Shown in pieces: positions 1-8,251 of a stretch of DNA of 45,287 nucleotides (position 1 is its first letter; every line of letters begins with the position of its first letter). A program made the translations under genes and the position numbers. Under the pieces are notes generated by a model. It had not been told where the DNA came from. It saw only the letters and a list, made by a program, of their open reading frames with translations, and made no database searches. This DNA is from Oscillospiraceae bacterium (GTDB lineage Bacteria; Bacillota; Clostridia; Oscillospirales; Ruminococcaceae), in contig WRAV01000016.1 of NCBI GenBank assembly GCA_009780025.1, forward strand, positions 1 to 45,287. The letters are read 5' to 3'.

Positions 1-595
1 CAACAGAGGCAGGAGTAACAGTAGATGCCTTTGGATTTCGAGCCCTTGGCCGCCCGCAAACTTACCCAGCCGCTATGCGAGCCCGGGTTTAGAGTAAGGA
101 ATTCTCGCGGTGAGGTGTTTGCCGCTAACTGTGCCGTTACTGACGAACACGTCGGCTGCGGAGCTGTATCATCTGTATAGCCCAACTACCGTCCACACCC
201 ACCTGCCCTTGACCTACCAGTGGGGGGATGAGGCGGTCTTTGCCACTGCCACATGCCTTTGGCGTGGCAGTTGGGAGTTGTCTGCGAAGCACGTCCTTTG
301 TGCGTAGTCAGACCCGGTTCTCCCCCAGTCGCCTTCTTTTGCTTACTTCTTCTTGGCGAGACAAGAAAAGTAAGTGCCTCCGCGGCATAAGCGGTACATT
401 ATTCCCGCCCGCAGGCGAATTAAAATCAAGTCCTTGACCTTGAGCTTGAGCTTGACCCTGGCGGTCGGATATGGAACCCAGACCCTACAACAATAGGTGT
501 ATAGAATTAGCTGGGACGATCGCCATCCTCACCTACAAACGGACCTGCATTACCCTGCCACCCGTGGGGCAACACAACCAACAAGGAGACCTAAA
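1..595. other. Left-edge intergenic region, no convincing gene
   Basis: No frame here looks like a conserved protein. Visible structure: a hairpin around 254-280 (ACTGCCAC pairing with GTGGCAGT); an imperfect hairpin at about 342-372 with arms CTTACTTCTTCTTG and CAAGAAAAGTAAG, which looks like a dispersed intergenic repeat; and four tandem CTTGA(C/G) hexamers near 434-457. In Clostridia obg often precedes the next genes, but no obg sequence is seen. Confidence 0.6.
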
Positions 596-892
596 ATGTA
601 CACACTCACATCCAAACAACGCGCACAGCTCCGCGCCCTCGCCAACCCGCTCGACACCATCTTGCAAGTTGGCAAAGGCGGCATAGGCCCCGCAGTAATA
701 ACCGGGGCCGACAACGCCCTGACTGCCCGCGAGCTTATCAAAGGCCGAGTGCTGCAAAACAGCGAGTACAGTTCTAAAGAGGCAGCCGAGCAGATCGCCG
801 AACAAACCGGGTCGCAGGTGGTGCAAGTCATCGGCACCCGCTTTGTGCTCTACCGTCCGAATCCGGAGAAAAAGCTAATCGAGCTGGTGTAG
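596..892 (+). CDS. yhbY: YhbY-family ribosome assembly RNA-binding protein (CRM domain)
   Basis: A 98-residue single CRM-domain protein of the YhbY family, which binds pre-50S ribosomal RNA during subunit assembly. It starts MYTLTSKQRAQLRALA and has the family's conserved glycine-rich loop (QVGKGGI, about residues 24-30) and the VQVIGTRFVLYR strand near the end. A longer frame is open upstream, but the ATG at 596 has AAGGAG at 583-588 and gives the normal family length. It heads the yhbY-nadD-yqeK-rsfS-leuS cluster typical of Clostridia. Its TAG stop lies inside the left end of a small dispersed repeat (889-985), so the extreme C-terminus may have been reset by that insertion. Confidence 0.93.
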   Translation: MYTLTSKQRAQLRALANPLDTILQVGKGGIGPAVITGADNALTARELIKGRVLQNSEYSSKEAAEQIAEQTGSQVVQVIGTRFVLYRPNPEKKLIELV

Positions 893-985
893 GGGCGAAC
901 TGCGTAACTAAAGTCGCAAGGACCGAGTCGCCCGGCCCTTATAGAGTTTTTCATTAGCTGGCGGGCGAACACAGTTCGCCCCTAC
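889..985. repeat. Short inverted-repeat element, family A copy 1
   Basis: About 97 bp bounded by GTAGGGGCGAACTG and its inverted copy CAGTTCGCCCCTAC. The reverse complement of 43661-43749 shares both ends and internal blocks (GTAACTAAAGTCGCA, GGCGGGC, AACACAG), so these are two copies of one element in opposite orientation. No coding capacity. It resembles the small palindromic or MITE-like elements common in Clostridia. It overlaps the yhbY stop codon. Confidence 0.8.
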
Positions 986-1019
986 ATGCGAGGCACCATT
1001 ACCAAGGAAGGGGCTGTCC

Positions 1020-1655
1020 ATGGCGGGAAAAACCAAAATCGGCCTACTCGGCGGGACATTCAACCCAATACACAATTCCCACATTCACCTGGCCCGGCAG
1101 TACACCCAGCAGCTAAGCCTTGACAAAATAATCATAGTGCCCACCTTCACACCGCCGCACAAAAAGGTGGAAAACCTGGCGAGCGGCGAGGACAGGTACA
1201 ACATGTGCCGCCTAGCTACCCGCGACCTGCCGCTCTTCCACGTCACCCGCTTTGAGCTGGAGCAGCAGGGTAAAAGCTACACTTACAAGACCCTGCGCCA
1301 CATCCTGGGGGAATACCCGGGCAGCGAACTCTTCTTGATAGTCGGCGCTGACATGTTCCTAACCATTCAGGACTGGCGGCACCCCGCCGAAATCTTCAAG
1401 ATGGCGACTATCTGCGGCGGCCAGCGCGAAGCGGGGGAGCAGGCAATGCTCGAAGCTCACCGGCAGGTGCTTGAAGCCGGGGGTGCCAGGTGCGCGGTAA
1501 TCAGCCTAGAGGCAAAGCCGCTAAGCTCGACCCAGGTGCGGGAGATGATTGCCACCGGCCGGAACCCGGAGGGTCTTCTCCACCCGGACGTATGGAGCTA
1601 CATCGTAGAGCGGGGGCTCTACTCCCACCCCGGAAGCGCGAGGTCGCTGCAATGA
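1020..1655 (+). CDS. nadD: Nicotinate-nucleotide adenylyltransferase NadD
   Basis: Transfers AMP from ATP to nicotinate mononucleotide to make deamido-NAD, the penultimate step of NAD synthesis; cytosolic. 211 residues, normal for NadD. The nucleotidyltransferase motif GGTFNPIH is at residues 11-18 with a second His at 21, and the C-terminal SSTQVR motif (family SSTxxR, phosphate binding) is near 170. The ATG at 1020 follows an AAGGAAGGGG ribosome binding site. The stop overlaps the start of yqeK (ATGA), so the two are translationally coupled, as in many Firmicutes. Confidence 0.97.
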   Translation: MAGKTKIGLLGGTFNPIHNSHIHLARQYTQQLSLDKIIIVPTFTPPHKKVENLASGEDRYNMCRLATRDLPLFHVTRFELEQQGKSYTYKTLRHILGEYPGSELFLIVGADMFLTIQDWRHPAEIFKMATICGGQREAGEQAMLEAHRQVLEAGGARCAVISLEAKPLSSTQVREMIATGRNPEGLLHPDVWSYIVERGLYSHPGSARSLQ

Positions 1656-2236
1656 AGATAACACGCCGAGAGATAATAAACCTGCTAACTGCCCGCCTGG
1701 ATGAGCGCAGACTACGGCACAGCCTGGCCGCGGAGAAAGAAGCTACTAGCCTGGCCGTCCACCACGGGGAAGACTGGCGAAAAGCCGCACTGGCTGCGCT
1801 GCTCCACGACCTTTGCCGGTGCGATCCCACAGAATGGCAACGCAGCTATTTGCGTGCCCGCTCGGTTAAGCTTGCCCGGGAATGGCTGTGCGATCCGCAG
1901 CTTTTGCACGGGCCCTGCGTCGCCGAGTACATCCGCTGTGAGTTGGGCGTTACCGACCGTGAGATTCTCAGCGCGGTGCGATACCACACCACCGGCCGGC
2001 CAGGGATGACAAACCTTGAGAAAATAGTCTTCCTGGCGGACAAAATAGAAGCTACACGAGACTACGACGGCGTGGAGAAAACCCGCGCCGCCGCCTACCA
2101 AAGCTTGGATAAGGCAGTGCACTTTGTGCTCGGTCATAACCTGGCACAGGTCTGCAAAATGGGACTGCCCCTTGTCAAAGAGGCCGTGGGGGCGTATAAT
2201 GAACTTACTACCAGAATTATTGATGAGGAAGGATGA
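1652..2236 (+). CDS. yqeK: YqeK-type HD-domain phosphohydrolase
   Basis: HD-superfamily protein of the YqeK family; characterised members are symmetrical Ap4A hydrolases. 194 residues. Metal-binding positions visible: the His of RLRHSL near residue 22, the HD pair in ALLHDLCR near 56, and later His and Asp residues (VRYHTTG, LADKIE). The start is the ATG at 1652 that overlaps the nadD stop; the upstream extension is nadD sequence read in another frame. It overlaps rsfS by 4 nt at its end. The linkage of nadD, yqeK and rsfS is strongly conserved in Firmicutes. Confidence 0.93.
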   Translation: MKITRREIINLLTARLDERRLRHSLAAEKEATSLAVHHGEDWRKAALAALLHDLCRCDPTEWQRSYLRARSVKLAREWLCDPQLLHGPCVAEYIRCELGVTDREILSAVRYHTTGRPGMTNLEKIVFLADKIEATRDYDGVEKTRAAAYQSLDKAVHFVLGHNLAQVCKMGLPLVKEAVGAYNELTTRIIDEEG

Positions 2237-2610
2237 TGTTTAACATGCCGGCAGATTCGCTGCAATTTGTAAAACAGGCGGTAGCCTTGCTTGATTCTAA
2301 AAAGGCCGAGGACATTGTGGTGCTCGATATAAGAGAGCGCACTTCAATAGGCGACTTCTTCATCATAGCCTCTGCTGGGAACACCACCCTGGTGAAGACA
2401 CTGGCCGACGAACTCGAAGACAAATTCGCCGCCGAGGGGATAGAGCCCCGCCGGGTAGAGGGCGCGAGCTCAGCTATGTGGATTTTGATGGACTACGGCG
2501 ATGTAGTCGTCCACATCTTCTACAACGAACAGAGAGATTTTTACTGCCTCGAGCGCCTCTGGGCGGACGCGCCTAAACACAAGGCAGTGGACGGGCAGCT
2601 GGATTTGTAG
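2233..2610 (+). CDS. rsfS: Ribosomal silencing factor RsfS
   Basis: RsfS (YbeB/iojap family) binds protein uL14 on the 50S subunit and blocks subunit joining when nutrients are short. 125 residues. Family hallmarks: VLDIRERTSIGDFFIIASA (about residues 30-48), the RRVEGASSAMWILMDYGD strand-helix block, and VVVHIFYNEQRDFYCLERLW. Tandem ATGs at 2233 and 2245 make the exact start uncertain. The first overlaps the yqeK stop and has GAGGAAGG just upstream. Part of the yhbY-leuS cluster. Confidence 0.96.
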   Translation: MMFNMPADSLQFVKQAVALLDSKKAEDIVVLDIRERTSIGDFFIIASAGNTTLVKTLADELEDKFAAEGIEPRRVEGASSAMWILMDYGDVVVHIFYNEQRDFYCLERLWADAPKHKAVDGQLDL

Positions 2611-2658
2611 CATATGGAGATTGGCGCCTTACGCTGGCAAACGTGTAAGGTGGCGATT

Positions 2659-2749
2659 GTAGGGGCGGGGTTATCCTGCCCGCAAACACAACTGTGCCGA
2701 AAGACCGGGTGCTGGTAGAACTGGCCGGGCGGGATAATCCCGCCCCTAC
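2659..2749. repeat. Short inverted-repeat element, family A-like copy 2
   Basis: About 91 bp with long inverted arms: GTAGGGGCGGG(G)TTATCC on the left, GGATAATCCCGCCCCTAC on the right. It shares only the terminal GTAGGGGCG with the copies at 889 and 43661, so it is a related or separate subfamily. It sits between rsfS and leuS, and its transcript would fold into a strong hairpin that could attenuate read-through into leuS. Confidence 0.75.
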
Positions 2750-2788
2750 CAATTTCTAGCCACCACTAACAGAAAGGACGTAACTCAG

Positions 2789-5188
2789 TTGAAATATAAC
2801 CACGCACAAGTCGAAAAGAAGTGGCAGGATATTTGGGATGAGAAGCAAGTCTTTGCGGCCAAGCAAGACTACACCCTGCCCAAGTTTTATCCGCTTGTTG
2901 AATTCCCGTACCCCTCAGGGCAGGGGCTGCACGCCGGACACCCGCGGCCATACACCGCTCTGGACATCGTGGCCCGCAAGCGCAGGATGCAGGGCTACAA
3001 CGTCCTCTACACTATGGGTTGGGACGCATTTGGCCTGCCGGCGGAAAACTACGCCATGCAAACAGGCGTCCACCCCAAGGTGGTCACCGAGCAAAATGTA
3101 AAGCGCTTTACCGAGCAGATAAAATCCCTGGGACTGAGCTTTGACTGGAACCGGGAGATCAACACCACTGATCCCGCTTACTACAAGTGGACCCAGTGGA
3201 TTTTCCTACGAATGTTCCACAAAGGGCTTGCTTACAAGGCGCAGGCTGCGGTCAACTGGTGCACCTCATGCAAAGTTGTGTTGGCCAACGAGGAAGTTGT
3301 GGGCGGTACTTGCGAGCGCTGCCACAGCGAGGTTGTGCGCAAGGTCAAGAGCCAGTGGATGCTGGCCATAACCAAGTACGCCCAACGATTGATCGACGAC
3401 CTGGACGGCGTGACCTACCCCGAGAGGGTAGTCGCCAGCCAGAAGCACTGGATTGGCCGCTCCGAGGGCGCACTGATAACCTTCGGCACCACCCAGGGCG
3501 ATCCGCTGCAAGTCTACACCACCCGCCCGGATACCCTATTCGGGGCAACATACATGGTGGTTTCCCCCGAACACCCGCTTGTTGAGAAGTGGGCCGGGGT
3601 TATCCAAAACATGGACGAGGTCCGCGATTACCAGACCGCCGCCGCCAAGAAGTCAGACTTCGAGCGCACCGAGGTGGCTAAGGACAAAACCGGCGTACAG
3701 CTGCTGGGCGTCACGGGTATAAACCCGGCAAGCGGAGCGGAAGTGCCCATATTCATTTCAGACTACGTACTGGTCAGTTACGGCACCGGGGCCATCATGG
3801 CGGTACCAGGCCACGACCAAAGAGACTGGGAGTTCGCCAAGAAGTTCGGGTTGCCCATAGTCGAGGTTGTCAGCGGCGGTAATATCGAAGAAGCGGCCCA
3901 CACCGACTGCGACACCGGAGTGATGGTAAACTCCGGTATGCTGGACGGCCTTAGCGTCGAAGCAGCCAAGCAAAAAATAACTGCCTTCCTGCAGGGAAAG
4001 GGCGTGGGCGAGCCCAAGGTAAACTTCAAGCTGCGCGACTGGGTGTTTTCCCGGCAGCGGTATTGGGGCGAGCCGATACCAATAGTCATCTGCGACAGTT
4101 GCGGCTTTGTCCCCCTGGACGAGAAAGATTTGCCACTGACCCTGCCCCAGGTAGAGAGCTATCATCCAACCGATGAAGGCGATTCGCCCCTGGCCGGTAT
4201 GGACGAGTGGGTAAACACTACCTGCCCGAAATGCGGGCAACCAGCCAAGCGGGAGACCGACACCATGCCACAATGGGCGGGCTCGAGCTGGTATTTTCTG
4301 CGGTATGCTGACCCACACAACACCGAACAACTGGCCTCTCTCGAGGCTCTAAAATACTGGACGCCTATCGACTGGTACAACGGCGGGATGGAGCACACCA
4401 CACTGCATCTGCTCTACTCGCGCTTTTGGCACAAGTTCCTCTTCGATATTGGGGTGGTGCCGACCAGCGAGCCCTACTCCCGCCGGACAAGCCACGGGAT
4501 GATTCTGGGCGAGGACGGCGTAAAGATGAGCAAATCCCGCGGGAACGTCATCAACCCGGACGAAATCGTCGCGGAGTCCGGGGCCGACACCTTGCGCCTC
4601 TACGAGATGTTCATCGGCGACTTTGAGAAGACCGCGCCATGGTCCACGGCATCTGTGAAAGGCTGCAAGCGCTTCCTGGATAGGGTCTGGGCTCTGCGGG
4701 AGCTCTGCACGCCGGGGGACGCATACACACCTGCCCTCGAGAGCAGCATACACAAGGCTATCAAGAAAGTCAGCGAAGACATCGAGGTGCTCAAGTTTAA
4801 CACAGCTATCGCCACCCTGATGGCACTGCTCAACGAGGTGACCGAGAAGGGCGGGCTAAACCACGCCGAGTACAAGACATTCCTTCTGCTGCTAAACCCC
4901 TTCGCCCCTCACCTGGCCGAAGAAATCTGGGAAGCCATGGGTTTTGGCGGGATGGTGACCGACCAGTCTTGGCCCGACTTCGACCCCCAAAAATGCGTGG
5001 ACGACACTATAGAGGTCGTGGTGCAGATATTGGGCAAAATCAAAGCGCGGGTGCAAATGCCTGCGGGCGCATCCCAGGAAGATATGATTGCCGCAGCCAA
5101 AGAGAGCGTGCAGGAACAGCTGGCCGGCAAAGCCATAGCAAAGGAAATTGTGGTACCAGGCAAGCTTGTGAACTTTGTTGTGCGGTAA
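2789..5188 (+). CDS. leuS: Leucyl-tRNA synthetase
   Basis: Class Ia synthetase that charges tRNA-Leu and edits mischarged residues. 799 residues, full length. Domains in order: Rossmann catalytic half with HAGH (the HIGH motif) at residues 48-51; a Cys4 zinc-finger-like module (CTSC...CERC) near 154-174; the CP1 editing domain with a T-rich stretch ([13 protein letters not shown]) near 245-260; KMSKS near 578 ([10 protein letters not shown]); and the anticodon-binding/C-terminal domain. The start appears to be TTG at 2789, giving [13 protein letters not shown], with AAAGGA about 11 nt upstream; no in-frame ATG lies nearby. No T-box was recognised upstream; the inverted-repeat element occupies that gap. 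Confidence 0.98.
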   Translation: MKYNHAQVEKKWQDIWDEKQVFAAKQDYTLPKFYPLVEFPYPSGQGLHAGHPRPYTALDIVARKRRMQGYNVLYTMGWDAFGLPAENYAMQTGVHPKVVTEQNVKRFTEQIKSLGLSFDWNREINTTDPAYYKWTQWIFLRMFHKGLAYKAQAAVNWCTSCKVVLANEEVVGGTCERCHSEVVRKVKSQWMLAITKYAQRLIDDLDGVTYPERVVASQKHWIGRSEGALITFGTTQGDPLQVYTTRPDTLFGATYMVVSPEHPLVEKWAGVIQNMDEVRDYQTAAAKKSDFERTEVAKDKTGVQLLGVTGINPASGAEVPIFISDYVLVSYGTGAIMAVPGHDQRDWEFAKKFGLPIVEVVSGGNIEEAAHTDCDTGVMVNSGMLDGLSVEAAKQKITAFLQGKGVGEPKVNFKLRDWVFSRQRYWGEPIPIVICDSCGFVPLDEKDLPLTLPQVESYHPTDEGDSPLAGMDEWVNTTCPKCGQPAKRETDTMPQWAGSSWYFLRYADPHNTEQLASLEALKYWTPIDWYNGGMEHTTLHLLYSRFWHKFLFDIGVVPTSEPYSRRTSHGMILGEDGVKMSKSRGNVINPDEIVAESGADTLRLYEMFIGDFEKTAPWSTASVKGCKRFLDRVWALRELCTPGDAYTPALESSIHKAIKKVSEDIEVLKFNTAIATLMALLNEVTEKGGLNHAEYKTFLLLLNPFAPHLAEEIWEAMGFGGMVTDQSWPDFDPQKCVDDTIEVVVQILGKIKARVQMPAGASQEDMIAAAKESVQEQLAGKAIAKEIVVPGKLVNFVVR

Positions 5189-5221
5189 AGGCCTACACAA
5201 CGGAGCAGTAAGGATGACATT

Positions 5222-6160
5222 ATGCGCAGAAAGTTTTTAGTTGTCGCCATCATTCTGGCTCTTGCTATTTGCGTTGTTCTGGTTGCAAATAGTGTCTTTT
5301 TCGGTCACTCCGAGAATAGAGTAAACACTTTCGAGTTTGGCGGGGAGTATTTTTCAATCGGAACACTGTTAAGCCCATCTTTTGAGATATATAGACCGGA
5401 ACCTTTTAGTGAAGGCATGTCTCATGTAAGGAGGGTTTATGTCCCAAGCCCGCGCCCGCACGAAGGTACTGCTGTCAGCACTTTACAACATACAAACAAC
5501 ATTGTAACACTCACTGTTGTACCCACCATGTCGAGACCTCCTACGTTGACCAAGAGTGGCTTTGTGAATTCGAGTGGCGAGATAGTGATACCGCTTGAGT
5601 ACGATGATGCCCTTTGTTTTAGCGAAGGGCTTGCCGCTGTGCAAATAGGAGACAGATGGGGGTTTATCGACAAAACCGGAGAAGTGGTCATTCCTTTTGA
5701 GTTCAGCAGGGTCGCCCCATTTAGAGAAGGATTGGCCAAAGTAGAAAGAGAAGATGGTATGTGGTCGTTCATCAATCGTGGCGGTAACGAAGTAATACCG
5801 CTTGGCTCTTACCCACAACGAGATGGCAGTTGGATGCCGCATGTTTGGGGGTTTCATGAAGGCTTGGCTGCTGTGCGAAGAGATAGCGGATGGGGCTATA
5901 TTGATAGAGAAGGAAATGTAGTGATTCCTTTTCACTTCCAAAGAGGTGCCCCTTTTAGTGATGGTTTTGCTTGGGTTGGCTCTGATGTCATGATTGACAG
6001 AGATGGCAACCAAATTGGCTTTAACTTTCTGTCATCGTTTTCCGAAGGATTAGCAATTGTTATAGTATCACAGTGGGGAGAGTGGGCACTTGTTGACACA
6101 ACAGGCAACGTAGTCGACCATATCGACCAGTCGGACTATGATAGGTTTTTTTACTTTTAA
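5222..6160 (+). CDS. WG-repeat (KWG) membrane-anchored protein, N-terminal part, frameshifted
   Basis: Surface-type protein made of WG beta repeats; function unknown in general. Residues 1-28 form a membrane anchor or signal segment (RKFLVVAIILALAICVVLVA). About seven repeats follow, each with a pattern like FSEGLAAV...WGFID..G..VIPFEF. The frame ends shortly after a run of seven T at 6146-6152. Removing one T joins it directly to the frame at 6153-6500 (DRFFTFNNGRAAVNVD), which continues the same repeat family. Either a single-base insertion inactivated the C-terminal repeats, or this is a slippage or assembly artefact. Ribosome binding site AAGGAT before the ATG at 5222. Confidence 0.8.
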   Translation: MRRKFLVVAIILALAICVVLVANSVFFGHSENRVNTFEFGGEYFSIGTLLSPSFEIYRPEPFSEGMSHVRRVYVPSPRPHEGTAVSTLQHTNNIVTLTVVPTMSRPPTLTKSGFVNSSGEIVIPLEYDDALCFSEGLAAVQIGDRWGFIDKTGEVVIPFEFSRVAPFREGLAKVEREDGMWSFINRGGNEVIPLGSYPQRDGSWMPHVWGFHEGLAAVRRDSGWGYIDREGNVVIPFHFQRGAPFSDGFAWVGSDVMIDRDGNQIGFNFLSSFSEGLAIVIVSQWGEWALVDTTGNVVDHIDQSDYDRFFYF

Positions 6161-6500
6161 CAATGGCCGAGCTGCTGTCAATGTAGATATTGACCTGGGT
6201 AGCCGAAGGCTAACAAGCCTTGACCGTGTCCCAAGACGATATGGTTTTATTAACAAGGATGGCGAGCTGGTAATTCCGTTAGTTTTCAACATGGTGGATA
6301 GCTCCTATAGCCCTTTCGGTGGTGGGGTGGCTGCTGTTGCGCTAAGTAACCGTTGGCGGTACATTGACAGAATGGGTAATGTAGTGCTAGTGGACAACAG
6401 AATGCCTGATTACGATTGGGCGCACAATTTCAGCGAAGGTCTCGCCTGGGTACGCCAAGGCAACGTATGGGGCATACTGCAATTGGTGCCCGCAGGCTGA
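6138..6500 (+). pseudogene. WG-repeat protein, displaced C-terminal part
   Basis: Continues the WG repeats of the preceding frame: YGFINKDGELVIPLVF, RWRYIDRMGNVV, FSEGLAWVRQGNVWGIL. It has no ribosome binding site of its own, and its first codons lie within the end of the preceding frame, so it is best read as the tail of a 425-residue protein split at the T-run at 6146-6152. Independent translation is unlikely. Confidence 0.75.
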
Positions 6501-6549
6501 GTATATAGCCTGCTGCGCAAGTTCTCAGATATTTTCTGGCCCTACCACC

Positions 6550-6578
6550 TTGACATGGGCGGGCGCAACATATATAAT
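6550..6578 (+). promoter_or_regulatory. Sigma-A promoter of rpsU
   Basis: Consensus TTGACA at 6550-6555 and TATAAT at 6573-6578, separated by exactly 17 bp. The leader before rpsU is about 55 nt and holds a small hairpin (ATTCTTG/CGAGAAT, 6588-6606). Confidence 0.85.
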
Positions 6579-6641
6579 TAAGATGATATTCTTGTACTAC
6601 GAGAATAACTCCAGCCGCTAGGCGCGGGGAGGGAAATAGAA

Positions 6642-6818
6642 ATGTCAGAAGTTCGCATAAAGGACAACGAATCCTTGGACAGTGCTCTGCGCCGGTTTAA
6701 GAGGCAGTGCGCGAAGAGCGGGGTCTTCCAAGAAGTGCGCAGGAGAGAACACTACGAAAAACCGTCTGTCAAGCGCAAAAAGAAGTCCGAAGCGGCGCGC
6801 AAGCGCAAATTCAAATAA
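6642..6818 (+). CDS. rpsU: 30S ribosomal protein bS21
   Basis: 58-residue small-subunit protein. It begins [20 protein letters not shown] and ends in the typical Arg/Lys-rich tail ([14 protein letters not shown]-type). Start ATG at 6642 with GGGGAGGG upstream. It has its own consensus promoter and a terminator directly behind it, so it is mainly monocistronic. Members of this family help initiation on the 30S platform. Confidence 0.97.
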   Translation: MSEVRIKDNESLDSALRRFKRQCAKSGVFQEVRRREHYEKPSVKRKKKSEAARKRKFK

Positions 6819-6826
6819 TAAAGCAA

Positions 6827-6857
6827 GAAAAGCGGACCACTTACCGGTCCGCTTTTT
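6827..6857 (+). terminator. Rho-independent terminator after rpsU
   Basis: AGCGGACC / GGTCCGCT stem with a 6-7 nt loop followed by TTTTT. It lies only a few bases upstream of the yqeG ribosome binding site. Confidence 0.85.
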
Positions 6858-6876
6858 GTGCGAAAGGAGCCCTGGC

Positions 6877-7398
6877 GTGTCCCTACTTTTCCCCGACATT
6901 TACCTCAAATCAATAACTGCCCTCACCCCCGGTATGTTGGATCGCTGGGGGATACGCGGCCTTATCCTGGATGTGGATAATACCCTCACCACCCACGGCA
7001 ACCCACGCCCAGATCCAGATGTGCTGCTCTGGCTTAAGGTCATGCGCGAACACCACATCGAAATGGTGATACTCTCCAACAACACGCCAAAGCGGGTACA
7101 GCCATTTGCAGAGGAGCTGCGGATGGATTTTGTGGCAACCGCAAAAAAACCGCTGGCTTCCGGGTTTGGGCGGGCAGCAGCCAAGCTTGGGATGACTAAA
7201 GACAAAGTAGCCGTAGTGGGCGACCAGATCTTCACCGACATATTGGGTGGCAACCTCTGGGGTGCGCGAACTATTTTGGTAAAACCGATAGAGCCGGAAA
7301 CCACTATGTTATTCCGGCTCAAGCGCCGGCTGGAGCGGGATATAATACGCAGACGGCACACCGCGAACCATGCGGCGGAGGAGGGCTCTTGTGGTTAG
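6877..7398 (+). CDS. yqeG: YqeG-family HAD IIIA-type phosphatase
   Basis: HAD-superfamily phosphatase of the YqeG family; physiological substrate unsettled. 173 residues. HAD motif I is LDVDNTLTTHG (nucleophile Asp and acid/base Asp), motif II is ILSNN, the motif III lysine is in AKKPLASGF, and motif IV is VVGDQIFTDILGGN. The frame is open further upstream through rpsU. The GTG at 6877 (MSLLFPDIYLKS) is chosen because AAAGGAG lies 7 nt before it and the family usually starts this way. The end overlaps the next gene's start by 8 nt. Confidence 0.9.
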   Translation: MSLLFPDIYLKSITALTPGMLDRWGIRGLILDVDNTLTTHGNPRPDPDVLLWLKVMREHHIEMVILSNNTPKRVQPFAEELRMDFVATAKKPLASGFGRAAAKLGMTKDKVAVVGDQIFTDILGGNLWGARTILVKPIEPETTMLFRLKRRLERDIIRRRHTANHAAEEGSCG

Positions 7399-8251
7399 GT
7401 TCGGCCCGGCTGGGCAAGACGATATATTCCCAACCGTACACAAAAAGATGACCGACATGCCGGCATACCTGGCCGCTCGAGGCCTGACCGCTTTCGAGTA
7501 CCAGTGCGGCCACGGGGTCAGGGTTAGCAGGGCCTCCGCCATTGCACTTGGGGAAAAGGCAAAAGAGCACGGCGTAGCGGTTTCCCTGCATGCGCCCTAC
7601 TATATCTCGCTCTCTTCATCCGAAGAGGAAAAGCGGGAGAACTCGCTGGGCTACATCTTAAAATCGGCCCAGGCAGTCAGCTGGATGGGCGGCGAGCGGA
7701 TTGTGGTTCACTCGGGCAGCGTGGGCAAAAGAACACGCGAGCAGGCGCTGGAACTCGCTGTGCAGACCCTGACGAGTGCACAGAAACTGCTGGATGAGGA
7801 AAGGCTGTCCCATATCCGTATTTGCCCGGAGACCATGGGCAAAATAGGTCAGCTGGGCGACCTGGACGAGGTGCTCACCCTTTGCGGGGTGGACGAGCGG
7901 TTTATACCGTGCATCGACTTTGGGCACCTGAACTCCCGCACTCAGGGCGGAGTGAACGACTATGCGGCTATGGCTGCGGTTTTGGACAAGGTTGCGAATA
8001 CACTGGGCACCGAGCGGGCACGGGTTTTTCACGCACACTTTTCCAAAATTGAATACGGGCCTAAGGGTGAGACTCGCCACCTGACCTTTGACGACACACA
8101 GTACGGCCCGGATTTTGAGCCGCTTGGGAGGCTCCTGGCTGAGCGAAGGCTCTCGCCGACTATAATCTGTGAGTCCAGTGGCCGGCAGATCGATGACGCT
8201 GCGTACATGCTGAAGGTCTACCAAAAGGAGTCCTGTAATGACGCGGATTGA
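7391..8251 (+). CDS. Endonuclease IV-like TIM-barrel protein
   Basis: Xylose-isomerase-like TIM barrel of the AP-endonuclease family 2 (Nfo-like). About 286 residues from the GTG at 7391. That start gives (M)VRFGPAGQ, matching the family's usual RFGPAG opening, and has GGAGGAGGG just upstream; an ATG at 7370 is less likely. Metal-site residues of the fold are visible: SLHAPYYI, VVHSG, CPETMGK, CIDFGHLN, FHAHFSKIEYG, ICESSG. Members are annotated as deoxyribonuclease IV or as uncharacterised sugar-isomerase-like enzymes; which applies here is open. It sits between yqeG and pepP with overlapping ends. Confidence 0.85.
   Translation: MVRFGPAGQDDIFPTVHKKMTDMPAYLAARGLTAFEYQCGHGVRVSRASAIALGEKAKEHGVAVSLHAPYYISLSSSEEEKRENSLGYILKSAQAVSWMGGERIVVHSGSVGKRTREQALELAVQTLTSAQKLLDEERLSHIRICPETMGKIGQLGDLDEVLTLCGVDERFIPCIDFGHLNSRTQGGVNDYAAMAAVLDKVANTLGTERARVFHAHFSKIEYGPKGETRHLTFDDTQYGPDFEPLGRLLAERRLSPTIICESSGRQIDDAAYMLKVYQKESCNDAD

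Noticed and set aside
110-437. Overlapping short frames at the left edge
   Set aside because: Ser/Leu/Arg-rich translations without motifs or ribosome binding sites, crossing a dispersed hairpin; not convincing genes.
434-457. CTTGA(C/G) hexamer tandem repeat
   Set aside because: Only four units and no gene context; too short to interpret.
2753-2790. Possible T-box leader before leuS
   Set aside because: The gap is filled by the inverted-repeat element and no T-box sequence or specifier stem was recognised.
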